A model generated the notes under the pieces. The model was not told the origin of the DNA and did no database searches. It was given only the letters and a program-made list of their open reading frames with translations. Below, in pieces: positions 27,929-36,470 of a DNA stretch of 64,000 nt (position 1 is the first letter of the stretch; each line of letters begins with the position of its first letter). The stretch comes from RUG334 sp045599645. Its GTDB lineage: Bacteria; Muiribacteriota; Ozemobacteria; Ozemobacterales; Ozemobacteraceae. Where the stretch lies: the NCBI GenBank assembly GCA_045599645.1, contig JAZRWI010000112.1:5817-69816 (forward strand), in the 5' to 3' direction. A program made the translations under genes and the position numbers.

Positions 27929-29950
27929 TTACTCATTTAAAGCAGCAGACAGCTTAATTCTAAGAATTTTTGAGGCTGGGAATGGTTTGCCTGGTGGCGG
28001 CATCTGCCTTACTACTACGCCATCTCCATCATAGATAGCCTTTAAGCCCATGCTATTAACAACCTGCATGGCTCCTTTCAAAGACTTACCCATTAAATTT
28101 GGAACACAATTGATACCTACAGGTGGCGGGCCATTCAAAGTAGTTTCATTTGCAGCAACAGATTCCATTGTCTGAGGAATATATCCTATTTCACCATGAG
28201 CAACAGTAGTTTCAACCAACTGACTGACACCACCGGCAACTTCAGGCTTTACACCTTTATCCGGCGGAACTTTCATGTATTTAAGTATTTTTTCTGCAAT
28301 AACACCAAAAGAAGGAGCAGCCAAGCGGCTACCAAACATAGTCTTAGTATCGCCCTTAGGTTCGTTCAATGCAACAAATACAACAATCTTTGGGTCCATT
28401 GCCGGTGCCATGCCTATAAATGATGTGACAAGCTTTGTGTTAGAATAACCGCCTTTTCCATCAGGCTTTTGGGCAGTACTTGTCTTACCACCGCAAGTAT
28501 AATCTTCCATGGCTGCTCTTTTACCACCGCCTTCTTCGACTACGCCTCTAAGCATAGAACGAAGCTTTCTGGCAAGTGGAGCAGAAACTACCTTTCGTAA
28601 TACTTCCGGTTCGAAATTCTGTTTAAATTCACCGTCTGCAGAGGAAATTCTCTTAATAAGCCTTGGTCTTATCAGATTACCACCATTTGCAATAGCGCAA
28701 TAGGCTTGAATAACCTGAAGAGCGGTAACAGTCATTTCCTGACCAATACACAAAGACGAAGGAGAAAACAATGACCATCTTGAAGGTGGTCTTAGAATAC
28801 CACTGCTTTCTGCCAGGACTTCAACACCGGTAGGTTCACCAAAACCGAATTTCTTATACATACGATAAATCATATCAGGTTCAACTAACTGAGAAAGTTG
28901 CAACATTGCAGCATTGCAAGAGTTGGCAACCGCACCGTTTATATCAAGAAGTCCGTGGTGACCTGTGCATTTCATTTTTCGGCCTGGCATTTCGCCATAG
29001 CCTTTACAATAAAAACGTGTTCCTGAGTCTACCTTGTGATTTTCCAGAGCTGTAGCCGCAGCAACAATCTTAATACATGAACCCGGTTCAAACATATCTG
29101 TAGCTGGTCTGTTTTTAATATCCCAAGGTCTGCTTCTACCAAAATTATTAAGGTCATAAGTTGGATAACAAGCCATACCAAGAATTTCACCAGTATATGG
29201 GTCTGCTGCTATTGCTGTGCTATCCATCGGGTCATATTTCTTATGTATTTCAAGCAGTTCATTTTCCAAAACATGCTGAATAAAAGCATCTATAGTCAGG
29301 GTTATATTACTGCCGCCCATTGCCGGGGTAATATTTCTGACTTTATTAGCTGTTGAGTTATCGCTTAAGGTAACATCCTCCTGAATTGCCATGCCAGGAT
29401 ATCCTTTAAGGGTCTTGTCATAAAGCTTTTCTATGCCTTCAAGACCTTCCTGTTCAGCACCGCAGAAACCAATCAGGTTTGCTGATAATGTATTCTGAGG
29501 ATAATATCTCTGGAAATGGCTTTCCAAACGAATGCCAGGCACATTTAATGATTTAAGTTTATTGGCAAGATTCAATTCAATGTTTTTACACAATAGGGCA
29601 TATTTACCTTTTTTACATTTTTCAAGAATTTCATCCTTGGTTATTGGAAGCACTGAAGCCAGTTTTTCTGCAACTTCTCCAAGGTTCTTTATTTCTTTTG
29701 TATAAAGGTAAACATGATATGTTTCAACAGATATTGCCAGTTCCATACCGTGTCTGTCGAAAATAGTACCTCGTTTTACTTCTAATACACGCTTGCTCTG
29801 ATGGTTTTTTGTTGAAAGCTTAGACCATTGATCAAACTGGTAAATCTGCAAATAGCAAAGACGGACAATAAAAACCACAAGAACAAATGCTGCTACAAGC
29901 AGCAGAAATATTACTCTGAAAATTCTCGGTCTTAGTGGCTTTTTACGCAT
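27929..29950 (-). CDS. ftsI: FtsI/PBP2-type penicillin-binding transpeptidase with PASTA domain
   Basis: A 673-residue division transpeptidase. It has a short cytoplasmic tail rich in Arg/Lys, one membrane helix (residues ~12-34), a PBP dimerisation domain with VKRGTIFDRHG, and a transpeptidase domain with active serine in SCIK (S291, K294), SCN in VANSCNAAML and the KTS box in GGKTSTAQKPDG. A single C-terminal PASTA domain follows (VPNLMGKSLKGAMQVVN). PASTA makes it closer to SpoVD/PBP2x than to enterobacterial FtsI. It cross-links septal peptidoglycan outside the membrane. AAGGAT precedes the ATG; rsmH ends 12 bases upstream. Confidence 0.95.
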   Translation of the reverse strand: MRKKPLRPRIFRVIFLLLVAAFVLVVFIVRLCYLQIYQFDQWSKLSTKNHQSKRVLEVKRGTIFDRHGMELAISVETYHVYLYTKEIKNLGEVAEKLASVLPITKDEILEKCKKGKYALLCKNIELNLANKLKSLNVPGIRLESHFQRYYPQNTLSANLIGFCGAEQEGLEGIEKLYDKTLKGYPGMAIQEDVTLSDNSTANKVRNITPAMGGSNITLTIDAFIQHVLENELLEIHKKYDPMDSTAIAADPYTGEILGMACYPTYDLNNFGRSRPWDIKNRPATDMFEPGSCIKIVAAATALENHKVDSGTRFYCKGYGEMPGRKMKCTGHHGLLDINGAVANSCNAAMLQLSQLVEPDMIYRMYKKFGFGEPTGVEVLAESSGILRPPSRWSLFSPSSLCIGQEMTVTALQVIQAYCAIANGGNLIRPRLIKRISSADGEFKQNFEPEVLRKVVSAPLARKLRSMLRGVVEEGGGKRAAMEDYTCGGKTSTAQKPDGKGGYSNTKLVTSFIGMAPAMDPKIVVFVALNEPKGDTKTMFGSRLAAPSFGVIAEKILKYMKVPPDKGVKPEVAGGVSQLVETTVAHGEIGYIPQTMESVAANETTLNGPPPVGINCVPNLMGKSLKGAMQVVNSMGLKAIYDGDGVVVRQMPPPGKPFPASKILRIKLSAALNE

Positions 29951-29962
29951 AAAATCCTTCTT

Positions 29963-30904
29963 TTAAAGCTTAACTACACTTCTCAATCTTGCTGAACGGG
30001 AACGTGGATTTTGAGAAATTTCTTCTTCAGTGGCAAAAACAGCCTTTCTTGTTAGCAGACTAATAGTCGGCTTTTTACCACAGACACATACAGGGAACTG
30101 AGGTGGGCACACACAGCCCTTGGCGTTTTTCTGAATAAAATTCTTTACCAATCTATCTTCTAATGAATGGAAGGAAATAATGCTCAGATGTCCACCTTTA
30201 TTCAAGCAGCTCAAAGCTATTTCTAAAAAGTCGCTGATTTCTTCCAATTCATGATTTACAGCTATTCTTAGAGCCTGGAAGGTTCTTGTTGCCGGATGAA
30301 TATGCTTCTGATTCTTAGGAGAAGCCGGAACCACGTCGCAAACAACCTTTGCTAATTCATCAGTGGTTTCAAAAGGCTTAGTTTCCCTGAATTTCAGAAT
30401 AGCTTCAGCAATTTTGCGACCGAATCTTTCTTCGCCATATTCAAATATAATCTTTTCCAATTCTTCCTTAGAAAGGGTATTTACTAAATCTGCTGCTGTC
30501 TGGCCTTCATTAGCATTCATGCGCATATCAAGAGGTCCTGGTTTAGAAAAAGAAAAGCCTCTGTCCGGATTATCAAGCTGATATGAAGAAACACCTAAGT
30601 CTAATAATATGCCGTCAACACCTTTTAAGCCGGCAACTTCAAGAACTTTTGGCAAATCCGAAGCATTAGCCTGATACAGGCTTAATCTTGGTTCGTCAAA
30701 GGTATCTCTTGCATAACCAAGAATTTCAGCATCTCGGTCTATACCCATTGCCAATTCAACAGAAGGATATGCTTTGAGAATTGCCCTTGTGTGACCACCT
30801 AATCCAAAAGTGCCATCAACAAAGGTTTTACCATTTTCTGGCAAAGCATATTTTACTACTTCTTCTAATAAAACAGACTTATGTTCAGGTTTTACGTTAC
30901 TCAT
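29963..30904 (-). CDS. rsmH: RsmH, 16S rRNA (cytosine-1402-N4)-methyltransferase
   Basis: A 313-residue methyltransferase (formerly MraW) acting at the ribosomal P site. It starts HKSVLLEEVVKYALP and has the SAM motif VDGTFGLGGHTRAIL, the family LLDLGVSSYQLDNPDRGFSF, and SIISFHSLEDRLVKNF near the end. A Cys-rich loop GCVCPPQFPVCVCGK is typical of many homologues. Its start overlaps the end of the ftsL-like gene by eight bases, so the usual rsmH-ftsL order is reversed. Confidence 0.96.
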   Translation of the reverse strand: MSNVKPEHKSVLLEEVVKYALPENGKTFVDGTFGLGGHTRAILKAYPSVELAMGIDRDAEILGYARDTFDEPRLSLYQANASDLPKVLEVAGLKGVDGILLDLGVSSYQLDNPDRGFSFSKPGPLDMRMNANEGQTAADLVNTLSKEELEKIIFEYGEERFGRKIAEAILKFRETKPFETTDELAKVVCDVVPASPKNQKHIHPATRTFQALRIAVNHELEEISDFLEIALSCLNKGGHLSIISFHSLEDRLVKNFIQKNAKGCVCPPQFPVCVCGKKPTISLLTRKAVFATEEEISQNPRSRSARLRSVVKL

Positions 30905-31304
30905 AAATACTCTTCCAATTCTTGGGTAGCTTTATATAAATTGGCTTTCCAGGTTCTACCATTCCCAATTCGCTCTTAGCTCTTTCAGATATTTTAATAA
31001 TGGAATGGAGCTTTGTTATTTCTGCCTTTATATCTTCGTTGCTGCTTTCTAAGCCTTCTCTTGTAGAAGTGAGATTCTTTATGCGCAGCTTTATTTCAAC
31101 CATCTTGGTTGATTGCCATATATATACTGTGAGCATTGAGCTCAGCAGCAATATTGCTGTTATATAAAGTCTAATAATATGCCTTCGTCTTGCTACATCT
31201 TCCAGAGTAACATCTTCACGGGCCGCAGCTATCTTTGGCTCGGTCTGTTCTGGCAATACTACTGAAATTTTCCTATTCAAGCTACACCTACTATTTTTGT
31301 ACAT
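30897..31304 (-). CDS. ftsL: FtsL/DivIC-like division protein
   Basis: A 135-residue bitopic protein: ~42 residue cytoplasmic N-terminus, membrane helix (~44-66, LYITAILLLSSMLTVYIW), then a coiled coil and the DivIC/FtsL hallmark ISERAKSELGMVEPGKPIYI. It would join FtsB/FtsQ and activate septal synthesis. The ATG at 31304 has no Shine-Dalgarno and directly follows a hairpin; a TTG at 31280 preceded by AGTAGG could instead be the start, giving 127 residues. It is encoded before rsmH rather than after it, with an eight-base overlap. No mraZ is present. Confidence 0.82.
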   Translation of the reverse strand: MYKNSRCSLNRKISVVLPEQTEPKIAAAREDVTLEDVARRRHIIRLYITAILLLSSMLTVYIWQSTKMVEIKLRIKNLTSTREGLESSNEDIKAEITKLHSIIKISERAKSELGMVEPGKPIYIKLPKNWKSIYE

Positions 31305-31306
31305 AA

Positions 31307-31339
31307 CAGAGGGAGAACCCTTTATGGATTCTCCCTCTG
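31307..31339. repeat. 11-bp hairpin immediately upstream of ftsL
   Basis: CAGAGGGAGAA (31307-31317) pairs with TTCTCCCTCTG (31329-31339) around an 11-base loop. On the plus strand it is followed by AAATTTTTT like a terminator, although no plus-strand gene ends here. On the minus strand its last base is two bases before the ftsL ATG, so it would occlude initiation at that codon or act as an attenuator after the peptidase gene. Confidence 0.6.
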
Positions 31340-31368
31340 AAATTTTTTCGGATATCAGAGAACGAATA

Positions 31369-34170
31369 TCATTCTTCTAATGTACCATGTTGTACGTCAA
31401 AATCCAAGAGACTACGAACTTTTTTTTCAAGTTCTGTTACAGCCTTGCGTTCATCTGCGTTCAATTCAGAGAATGACTTAAGAAGTTTTACGCCGCTGTT
31501 TGGATCAGCCTTGTATTCTTCCTTAATCTGGTTCATAAGTCTTTCTTCTACATTTGAAAGCAAATCAGCACGTTCTATAACAACACGTTCTGAAGTTTCT
31601 ACACTTCTGCTGAGATTTGGTCTTCTTGCTGAAGCTCTTGCCAGATTCTTAACTTCATCACTGCTCTTTGGCTGCATGAAGCTGCTGATGTATTTCATCA
31701 ATTCATTTCTCTGTGGCTTGCTGTTAACTGATTCAATAGCGAAACCGAATAACATAAGTCTGTAGCCATCAAGAACCTTAACTGCTGCAGCGCCTGAAGA
31801 AGAAACACCGCGTGAGAAGGAACCCGGTTTGTGGTTTGGACCATTCATTTCGCGTTCATCTGCCATGTCGCGAGCGCCTTCTTCATACTTGAAGATTGCT
31901 TCAGCGCCAGACAATGGGTCGATTTCATCAGGCCACTTCTGGTTGTTAGCACCGTCACCGCCAAAAATCTGGAACTGGTGGCCGCCACATACCTTAATAC
32001 CAGAAACAACGTGAACATTTACGTCGTCCTGAACAAATCTGCACTTACATCTTGTTCTCAGGAATTCATGATCTCTGAGACAGAATGCCATATCCTGACC
32101 ATCAAGAACTACTCTGCCACCAATCTTAAGGAACTGGTCGATAGCGTCAATTTCTTCATCAGTCAAGCTCTGATCTGGAGTTGAATCCTGACAGCAGATT
32201 AATACCCAACCGTCTGAATAGCGCTTCAGAACTTCAGGTCTTACGTCACCGTCAAAGAATCTATCCCAAGTATCATACTGGATACCAGCATCCTTGAGCA
32301 TCTGTTCAAGAACAACAGCGCCAGCAGACTGATTGTCTGTATATACCAGAAGAACATGACCGTCACTAGCAAACTGTTCCTTAACGGCAAAACCAGCTCT
32401 TAATCTAGAAGCAGGCATATCCTTACCCTTAAGAGTGAAACCCATTTTTACTTCTGCGCCAGCCTTGGCATCTTCAAGAACATTGAACTTATATGCAGTT
32501 AAAGTTTTGCTCTTGCCAGGTGCAGGCATACCCTTGAGGGTAAGCTCACACTTAAGGTTATCAATAAGCTTAATATTGGTATAGCCGCCGAACATTACGC
32601 TGTCAGCGCTCTTCTTACCGATATTCTTAATTTTTGCCTTAACAGTAACTTCTTCACCTGCAGAAATACGGCCGTCCTTATTCTTGTCTTCGAAGATAAT
32701 ATCTTCAAGCTTGAGATAAGGAATATTTGGATTAGCAACTTCAGCCAAGAAACTGAACCAGAGAGTATCCTTTGCAAGAGAATGAGCTTTGTATCTGGTC
32801 TGGAAGGTCTTCAAGCCCTGTCTTGTCGGGAAGAAGATTGAAAGACCACGGCTCTGCTTAAATTTGTCACCGTTGTAGGCCAATCTATAGACATAGCCGT
32901 TATGACCATTTTCGCCACACATTACTTTAAGTAAGCGAGTTGCTGCCTGCTTTACAGGAGCCTTAGCATGAGTCTTCTGAATAAGCAAAGCCAGGAAGTG
33001 ACCTAAGTCAATGTAATCACCGTAAGAATACTTAAGAGCGCCATCGCGGGCAAATTCAAACTTGTCTACATCGCTAATGTTAGCTATTGCAGTCTTACAG
33101 AAATTATCAAGAGCTGCCTTGAAGCTGTCAGCCTTAGAATGGTCAACAACAGAAATGGCAACTGCGGTATTACCCTGAGCACCAGCGCCACCGCTATAAG
33201 ACTTGGCATAAGCGTCAGTAATAAGCTTGGCTAGTTCCAAACCGTCATATTCTGGATTAGCAGTTACAGCTGCAGCGACCTTATCATAAGGCCAACCGCG
33301 TTCTGGTTCAAGATCCGGGGAACCAATCTGACACTTTGCAAATTCCTTTGTAGACCATGCAACTTCAGCCATCTGCATCAAGCAAGCGTCAAAAGCCATA
33401 ATTTCAAGAGGTTTACCAGTAATAGAAACGATCTTAGCAAGAGTCTTTTCTAGTGTTGGTATATTCATTGAAGTCTTAGATGTGTCATCATAAGAGATGT
33501 TGAAGTTAATCTGAGGATTGAAAGCATGCTGCTTCTTTTTACCCTGGTTAGCTACACCTTCTAAGCCTGATGGCAGACCGATTTCGCCGAATTCGTCACT
33601 TTCCATTACATCCGGGTTGATTTCCTTCCAGCCAGTGCCGTGATTCCAAAGAATCAAGCAATATTTCTTGGCAGGATAGTTAGTTACAGCCCATTTAACG
33701 AAATCAGTAAGGGTCTTTGGATCAGCCATATCGATATCACCAAGAGTTTCAACTGCCGGTGATGTCATTTTCTTGGGGCTGCTATCTTTCTTAATATAGA
33801 AACGTCTAGCGCCAGACCACTTAAGTTCAGAATCCTTTGAATACTTACCATTGCGGTCAATCTGTGCGACAAAATTAACCTGGTCGGTAGAACCGTATTT
33901 TTCAAGTTCGTTTATATCAAGGGAGGTTGCTGCTTCGAGGTTGTTATCGGCAGCCATGAAAAGCATAAAAGTCCATTCTTTTTCAACTGCTTCCCTATGA
34001 GTATTAGAAGTAGTAGACGGTCTACTAGTTGAAGAAGTTGTAGTTTTTGGCTTAGTTGTCTTTGGCTTAGTGCTAGTTGAAGTTGTTGCTGCATCTGCTG
34101 CAAAGGCTGCAAAGCAGAAGAACATAACAAACATAGCCATAAGCGAGGTTCTTGTAGACTTATTTAACAC
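31369..34170 (-). CDS. Secreted clostripain-family (C11) peptidase with GATase-like domain
   Basis: A 933-residue exported protein from GTG 34170, with GGAGGAAA seven bases upstream. Order: signal peptide (LMAMFVMFFCFAAFA), Thr/Ser/Lys-Pro linker, and a C11 caspase-fold domain starting EWTFMLFMAADNNLE with the catalytic pair His177 (WNHGTGW) and Cys263 (DACLMQ). A CARDB-like Ig domain follows (residues ~480-570; DKNKDGRISAGEEVTV), then a type-1 glutamine-amidotransferase-like/ThuA-like domain (~590-760; GRVVLDGQDMAF) and a helical tail. C11 peptidases cleave after Arg/Lys and self-activate. It precedes ftsL by 65 bases on the same strand, but a division role is not implied. Confidence 0.9.
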   Translation of the reverse strand: MLNKSTRTSLMAMFVMFFCFAAFAADAATTSTSTKPKTTKPKTTTSSTSRPSTTSNTHREAVEKEWTFMLFMAADNNLEAATSLDINELEKYGSTDQVNFVAQIDRNGKYSKDSELKWSGARRFYIKKDSSPKKMTSPAVETLGDIDMADPKTLTDFVKWAVTNYPAKKYCLILWNHGTGWKEINPDVMESDEFGEIGLPSGLEGVANQGKKKQHAFNPQINFNISYDDTSKTSMNIPTLEKTLAKIVSITGKPLEIMAFDACLMQMAEVAWSTKEFAKCQIGSPDLEPERGWPYDKVAAAVTANPEYDGLELAKLITDAYAKSYSGGAGAQGNTAVAISVVDHSKADSFKAALDNFCKTAIANISDVDKFEFARDGALKYSYGDYIDLGHFLALLIQKTHAKAPVKQAATRLLKVMCGENGHNGYVYRLAYNGDKFKQSRGLSIFFPTRQGLKTFQTRYKAHSLAKDTLWFSFLAEVANPNIPYLKLEDIIFEDKNKDGRISAGEEVTVKAKIKNIGKKSADSVMFGGYTNIKLIDNLKCELTLKGMPAPGKSKTLTAYKFNVLEDAKAGAEVKMGFTLKGKDMPASRLRAGFAVKEQFASDGHVLLVYTDNQSAGAVVLEQMLKDAGIQYDTWDRFFDGDVRPEVLKRYSDGWVLICCQDSTPDQSLTDEEIDAIDQFLKIGGRVVLDGQDMAFCLRDHEFLRTRCKCRFVQDDVNVHVVSGIKVCGGHQFQIFGGDGANNQKWPDEIDPLSGAEAIFKYEEGARDMADEREMNGPNHKPGSFSRGVSSSGAAAVKVLDGYRLMLFGFAIESVNSKPQRNELMKYISSFMQPKSSDEVKNLARASARRPNLSRSVETSERVVIERADLLSNVEERLMNQIKEEYKADPNSGVKLLKSFSELNADERKAVTELEKKVRSLLDFDVQHGTLEE

Positions 34171-34248
34171 GCTTATTTCCTCCAGTTGATGTGTCGCACA
34201 TCATATCAATTATAATAATCGGTACAACATGTGTCAAGTAAACAATGG

Positions 34249-34277
34249 TTTAAAGCATGATAAATCTATGCTAAAAT
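34249..34277 (+). promoter_or_regulatory. Possible promoter just before ttcA
   Basis: TTTAAA (34249-34254), 17 bases, then TAAAAT (34272-34277). The -10 element would be only eight bases from the ATG at 34286, giving a nearly leaderless mRNA, consistent with the absence of a Shine-Dalgarno there. Confidence 0.35.
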
Positions 34278-34285
34278 ACAAAATC

Positions 34286-35041
34286 ATGAAAGAACTGAAA
34301 TTTCTGAAAAAATATTCTGAAAGCTTTGGGAAACCTATGCTCAGAGCCATAAAGAATTACAGCATGATAAAAAACGGCGACAGGATAGCAGTCGGTCTCT
34401 CCGGCGGGAAAGACAGTATAGCTTTACTTTATCTTCTTGCCTGGCTGCAAAAGTTTTCGCATCTTGAATTTGATCTATCTGCCATTCATATAAATACCTT
34501 CGGCAATCATGATAATCAAATTATTCAAAAGCTTTGCGAAGATTTGAATATAAAACTTTTCGAGGAGCATCTTCAAAGACCAGATGACCTGCCACCTAAG
34601 TCAATCTGTTCTGTCTGCGCCAGATTAAAACGCGGAGCCATGAGAAATATCTGTGAAGCAAATAAAATCAGCACTCTGGCCTTTGGTCATCATGCCACGG
34701 ACGCTGCTGAAACATTACTAATGAATATGCTGATAAACAAAAAGCTTGGCAGCTTCTGCCCTGTCGTAAGCATTCCTGATTCTGATATTAAAATCATCAG
34801 GCCAATGATTTACCTGACTGAAAACAAAATAATCAATCTCAATAAAGAATTTGACCTGCCTGTAGCAGAACATCACTGTCCTTACGAAGACAAAAACCAG
34901 CGCAGTAAATACAAAAGTCTTCTCATGAGCATCTCAGAAAATTCAGGTATCCCAGATTCTGAGCTCCAGATTGTCAGTGCCCTTGAAAACATCGACGAAG
35001 CAAACCGATATTCAAATGTTGCAGCAATTCTAAGTCACTAA
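34286..35041 (+). CDS. ttcA: TtcA-like tRNA 2-thiolation enzyme
   Basis: A 251-residue PP-loop ATPase. It has the nucleotide motif GLSGGKDSIALLY, the first Cys pair in SICSVCARLKRG, the GHHATDAAETLLMNML motif and a third Cys in EHHCPYEDK. Family members thiolate C32 of tRNAs with a [4Fe-4S] cluster held by three cysteines. The paired CxxC plus the later Cys fit TtcA better than TilS, which lacks them. Start: ATG 34286 aligns with the family; ATGs at 34229 and 34268 are in frame but the upstream one overlaps the likely promoter. It is divergent from the clostripain gene. Confidence 0.85.
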   Translation: MKELKFLKKYSESFGKPMLRAIKNYSMIKNGDRIAVGLSGGKDSIALLYLLAWLQKFSHLEFDLSAIHINTFGNHDNQIIQKLCEDLNIKLFEEHLQRPDDLPPKSICSVCARLKRGAMRNICEANKISTLAFGHHATDAAETLLMNMLINKKLGSFCPVVSIPDSDIKIIRPMIYLTENKIINLNKEFDLPVAEHHCPYEDKNQRSKYKSLLMSISENSGIPDSELQIVSALENIDEANRYSNVAAILSH

Positions 35042-35054
35042 TTACAGATTTCTA

Positions 35055-35426
35055 TCAGTCTTTTTTTTCTATTATTTCCGCGCCAAAAGGAAGAAGCGAA
35101 AGCTGAGCCAGCTTAAAGCACTGAATCCCGACAGGAATACCAACAATAGAAATGCACCAGCACAGGCCCAAAGAAGCATAGGTCAATGCCAGTTCCCACC
35201 CGAAAAGGATTATCCAGATTACATTGGCGATAATAGGCACAGAACTGTTTTTATATACAATTTCTTTACCAAATGGACAGAGAGTCAGTTCAGCATTCTT
35301 AAAGCACTGACGGCCAAGAGGTATGCCAATCACAGTTATATAACAAAGCAAACCGCCTATCCACCAGGCAATGGCAGTCCATAAACCAGTTAAAAGGAAC
35401 CAAAGTATATTTAAAATTAAATTCAT
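35055..35426 (-). CDS. yccF: YccF family inner-membrane protein
   Basis: A 123-residue membrane protein with two tandem halves. Each contains a hydrophobic segment followed by the family motif (GIPLGRQCFKNAELTLCPFGKE and GIPVGIQCFKLAQLSLLPFG), the hallmark of YccF/DUF307. Function is unknown. GAGGT precedes the ATG by nine bases. It stands alone between the convergent ttcA and an upstream EamA permease on the same strand. Confidence 0.9.
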   Translation of the reverse strand: MNLILNILWFLLTGLWTAIAWWIGGLLCYITVIGIPLGRQCFKNAELTLCPFGKEIVYKNSSVPIIANVIWIILFGWELALTYASLGLCWCISIVGIPVGIQCFKLAQLSLLPFGAEIIEKKD

Positions 35427-35501
35427 TTCTTTATGACCTCATTTTCATTATTCACAATTTTATATAATACTCTAACTAAAAATCTCTTCAAAATAAAATT
35501 A

Positions 35502-36419
35502 TTATTTGCTACCAATATATAAAAATACAAGAGCTAGCAATACCAAAATCAAATCCAGCGCCTTAGACCTAAGATTCTTTTCATGGAATATCAAAACTCC
35601 GCAAAGGAAGCTTACAACAACGCTGCTGCGTCGAATCATGGACATAATACTCAACAATGCATCCGGAAATGTTAACGCGTAAAAATATGAAAAATCAGAT
35701 AAGGTTATAAAAACACTGATTAACGGAATGCTCCATTTCCAAACAAAGGGTGTAGAGCTTTTGCGTTTTGGCCACCACAATAACGCAACCACAGGAATCA
35801 TCATAAAAAACTGATAAATATTGAACCAGCATAAAACAGACATCTTATTTATTCCTAAGCCGCCAGCACTGGGTGGAATAATAAGATATTTGTCATAAAC
35901 AGCAGAACAAGCACCAAAAATATTAGACAATATGATACAGATTATCCATTTATTGTGCTTAAAATCTATTCCTTCCTTTTTGCCAGAGCAAGATAGTAAA
36001 TAGAAAGCAACTATAGCTGTTACTACCCCAATAATCTGCCAAACATTCAATCTTTCAGAGAACAAGGTTAAAGCCCCCATAATAACCATTACTGGTCTGG
36101 TAGCATTAATTGGCCCAACGATAGTTATTGGCAGATACTTCAAGCCAATGTATCCAAAAATCCAACTGGAAAGAACGATGCAGGATTTTACCAGAATAAA
36201 TTTCTGCTGATCCCAGCAATATGGGGCTGTGTAAACAATTGAGTTTTCAGTGAATACACCGTTTGCCGAAAAAGCAACAAATGGCAAAAGAATCAAAGAT
36301 GAAAAAAGCGTATTCAGCAACAACACCGGGAAAACTGCATTATCCTTCAATGACTGCTTCTTAGAAGCATCATAAAAGCCGGCAGTAATACAAGATAGTG
36401 TTATCAAAATCAACCACAT
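35502..36419 (-). CDS. EamA (DMT) family transporter
   Basis: A 305-residue permease with about ten membrane helices. The two EamA halves show GPINATRPVMVIMGALTLFSERL-like sequence in the first half and VVVSFLCGVLIFHEKNLRSK in the second. DMT carriers export or import metabolites such as amino acids or sugars; no substrate can be read from sequence. Its ATG lies nine bases after the terminator hairpin of the upstream Ntn-hydrolase gene, and the AGGGG in that hairpin is its only Shine-Dalgarno. A decayed second copy of its last ~31 codons occurs at 40458-40555. Confidence 0.88.
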   Translation of the reverse strand: MWLILITLSCITAGFYDASKKQSLKDNAVFPVLLLNTLFSSLILLPFVAFSANGVFTENSIVYTAPYCWDQQKFILVKSCIVLSSWIFGYIGLKYLPITIVGPINATRPVMVIMGALTLFSERLNVWQIIGVVTAIVAFYLLSCSGKKEGIDFKHNKWIICIILSNIFGACSAVYDKYLIIPPSAGGLGINKMSVLCWFNIYQFFMMIPVVALLWWPKRKSSTPFVWKWSIPLISVFITLSDFSYFYALTFPDALLSIMSMIRRSSVVVSFLCGVLIFHEKNLRSKALDLILVLLALVFLYIGSK

Positions 36420-36421
36420 AA

Positions 36422-36444
36422 TAAAAAAGCCCCTTTACAGGGGC
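36422..36444 (-). terminator. Terminator of the Ntn-hydrolase gene, overlapping the EamA leader
   Basis: GCCCCT-TTAC-AGGGGC (36429-36444), followed on the minus strand by TTTTTT. The next gene begins at 36419, so the 3' arm provides the AGGGGC just upstream of its ATG. Confidence 0.75.
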
Positions 36445-36470
36445 CTAAGTATAACACTCTTTTGATGAAA

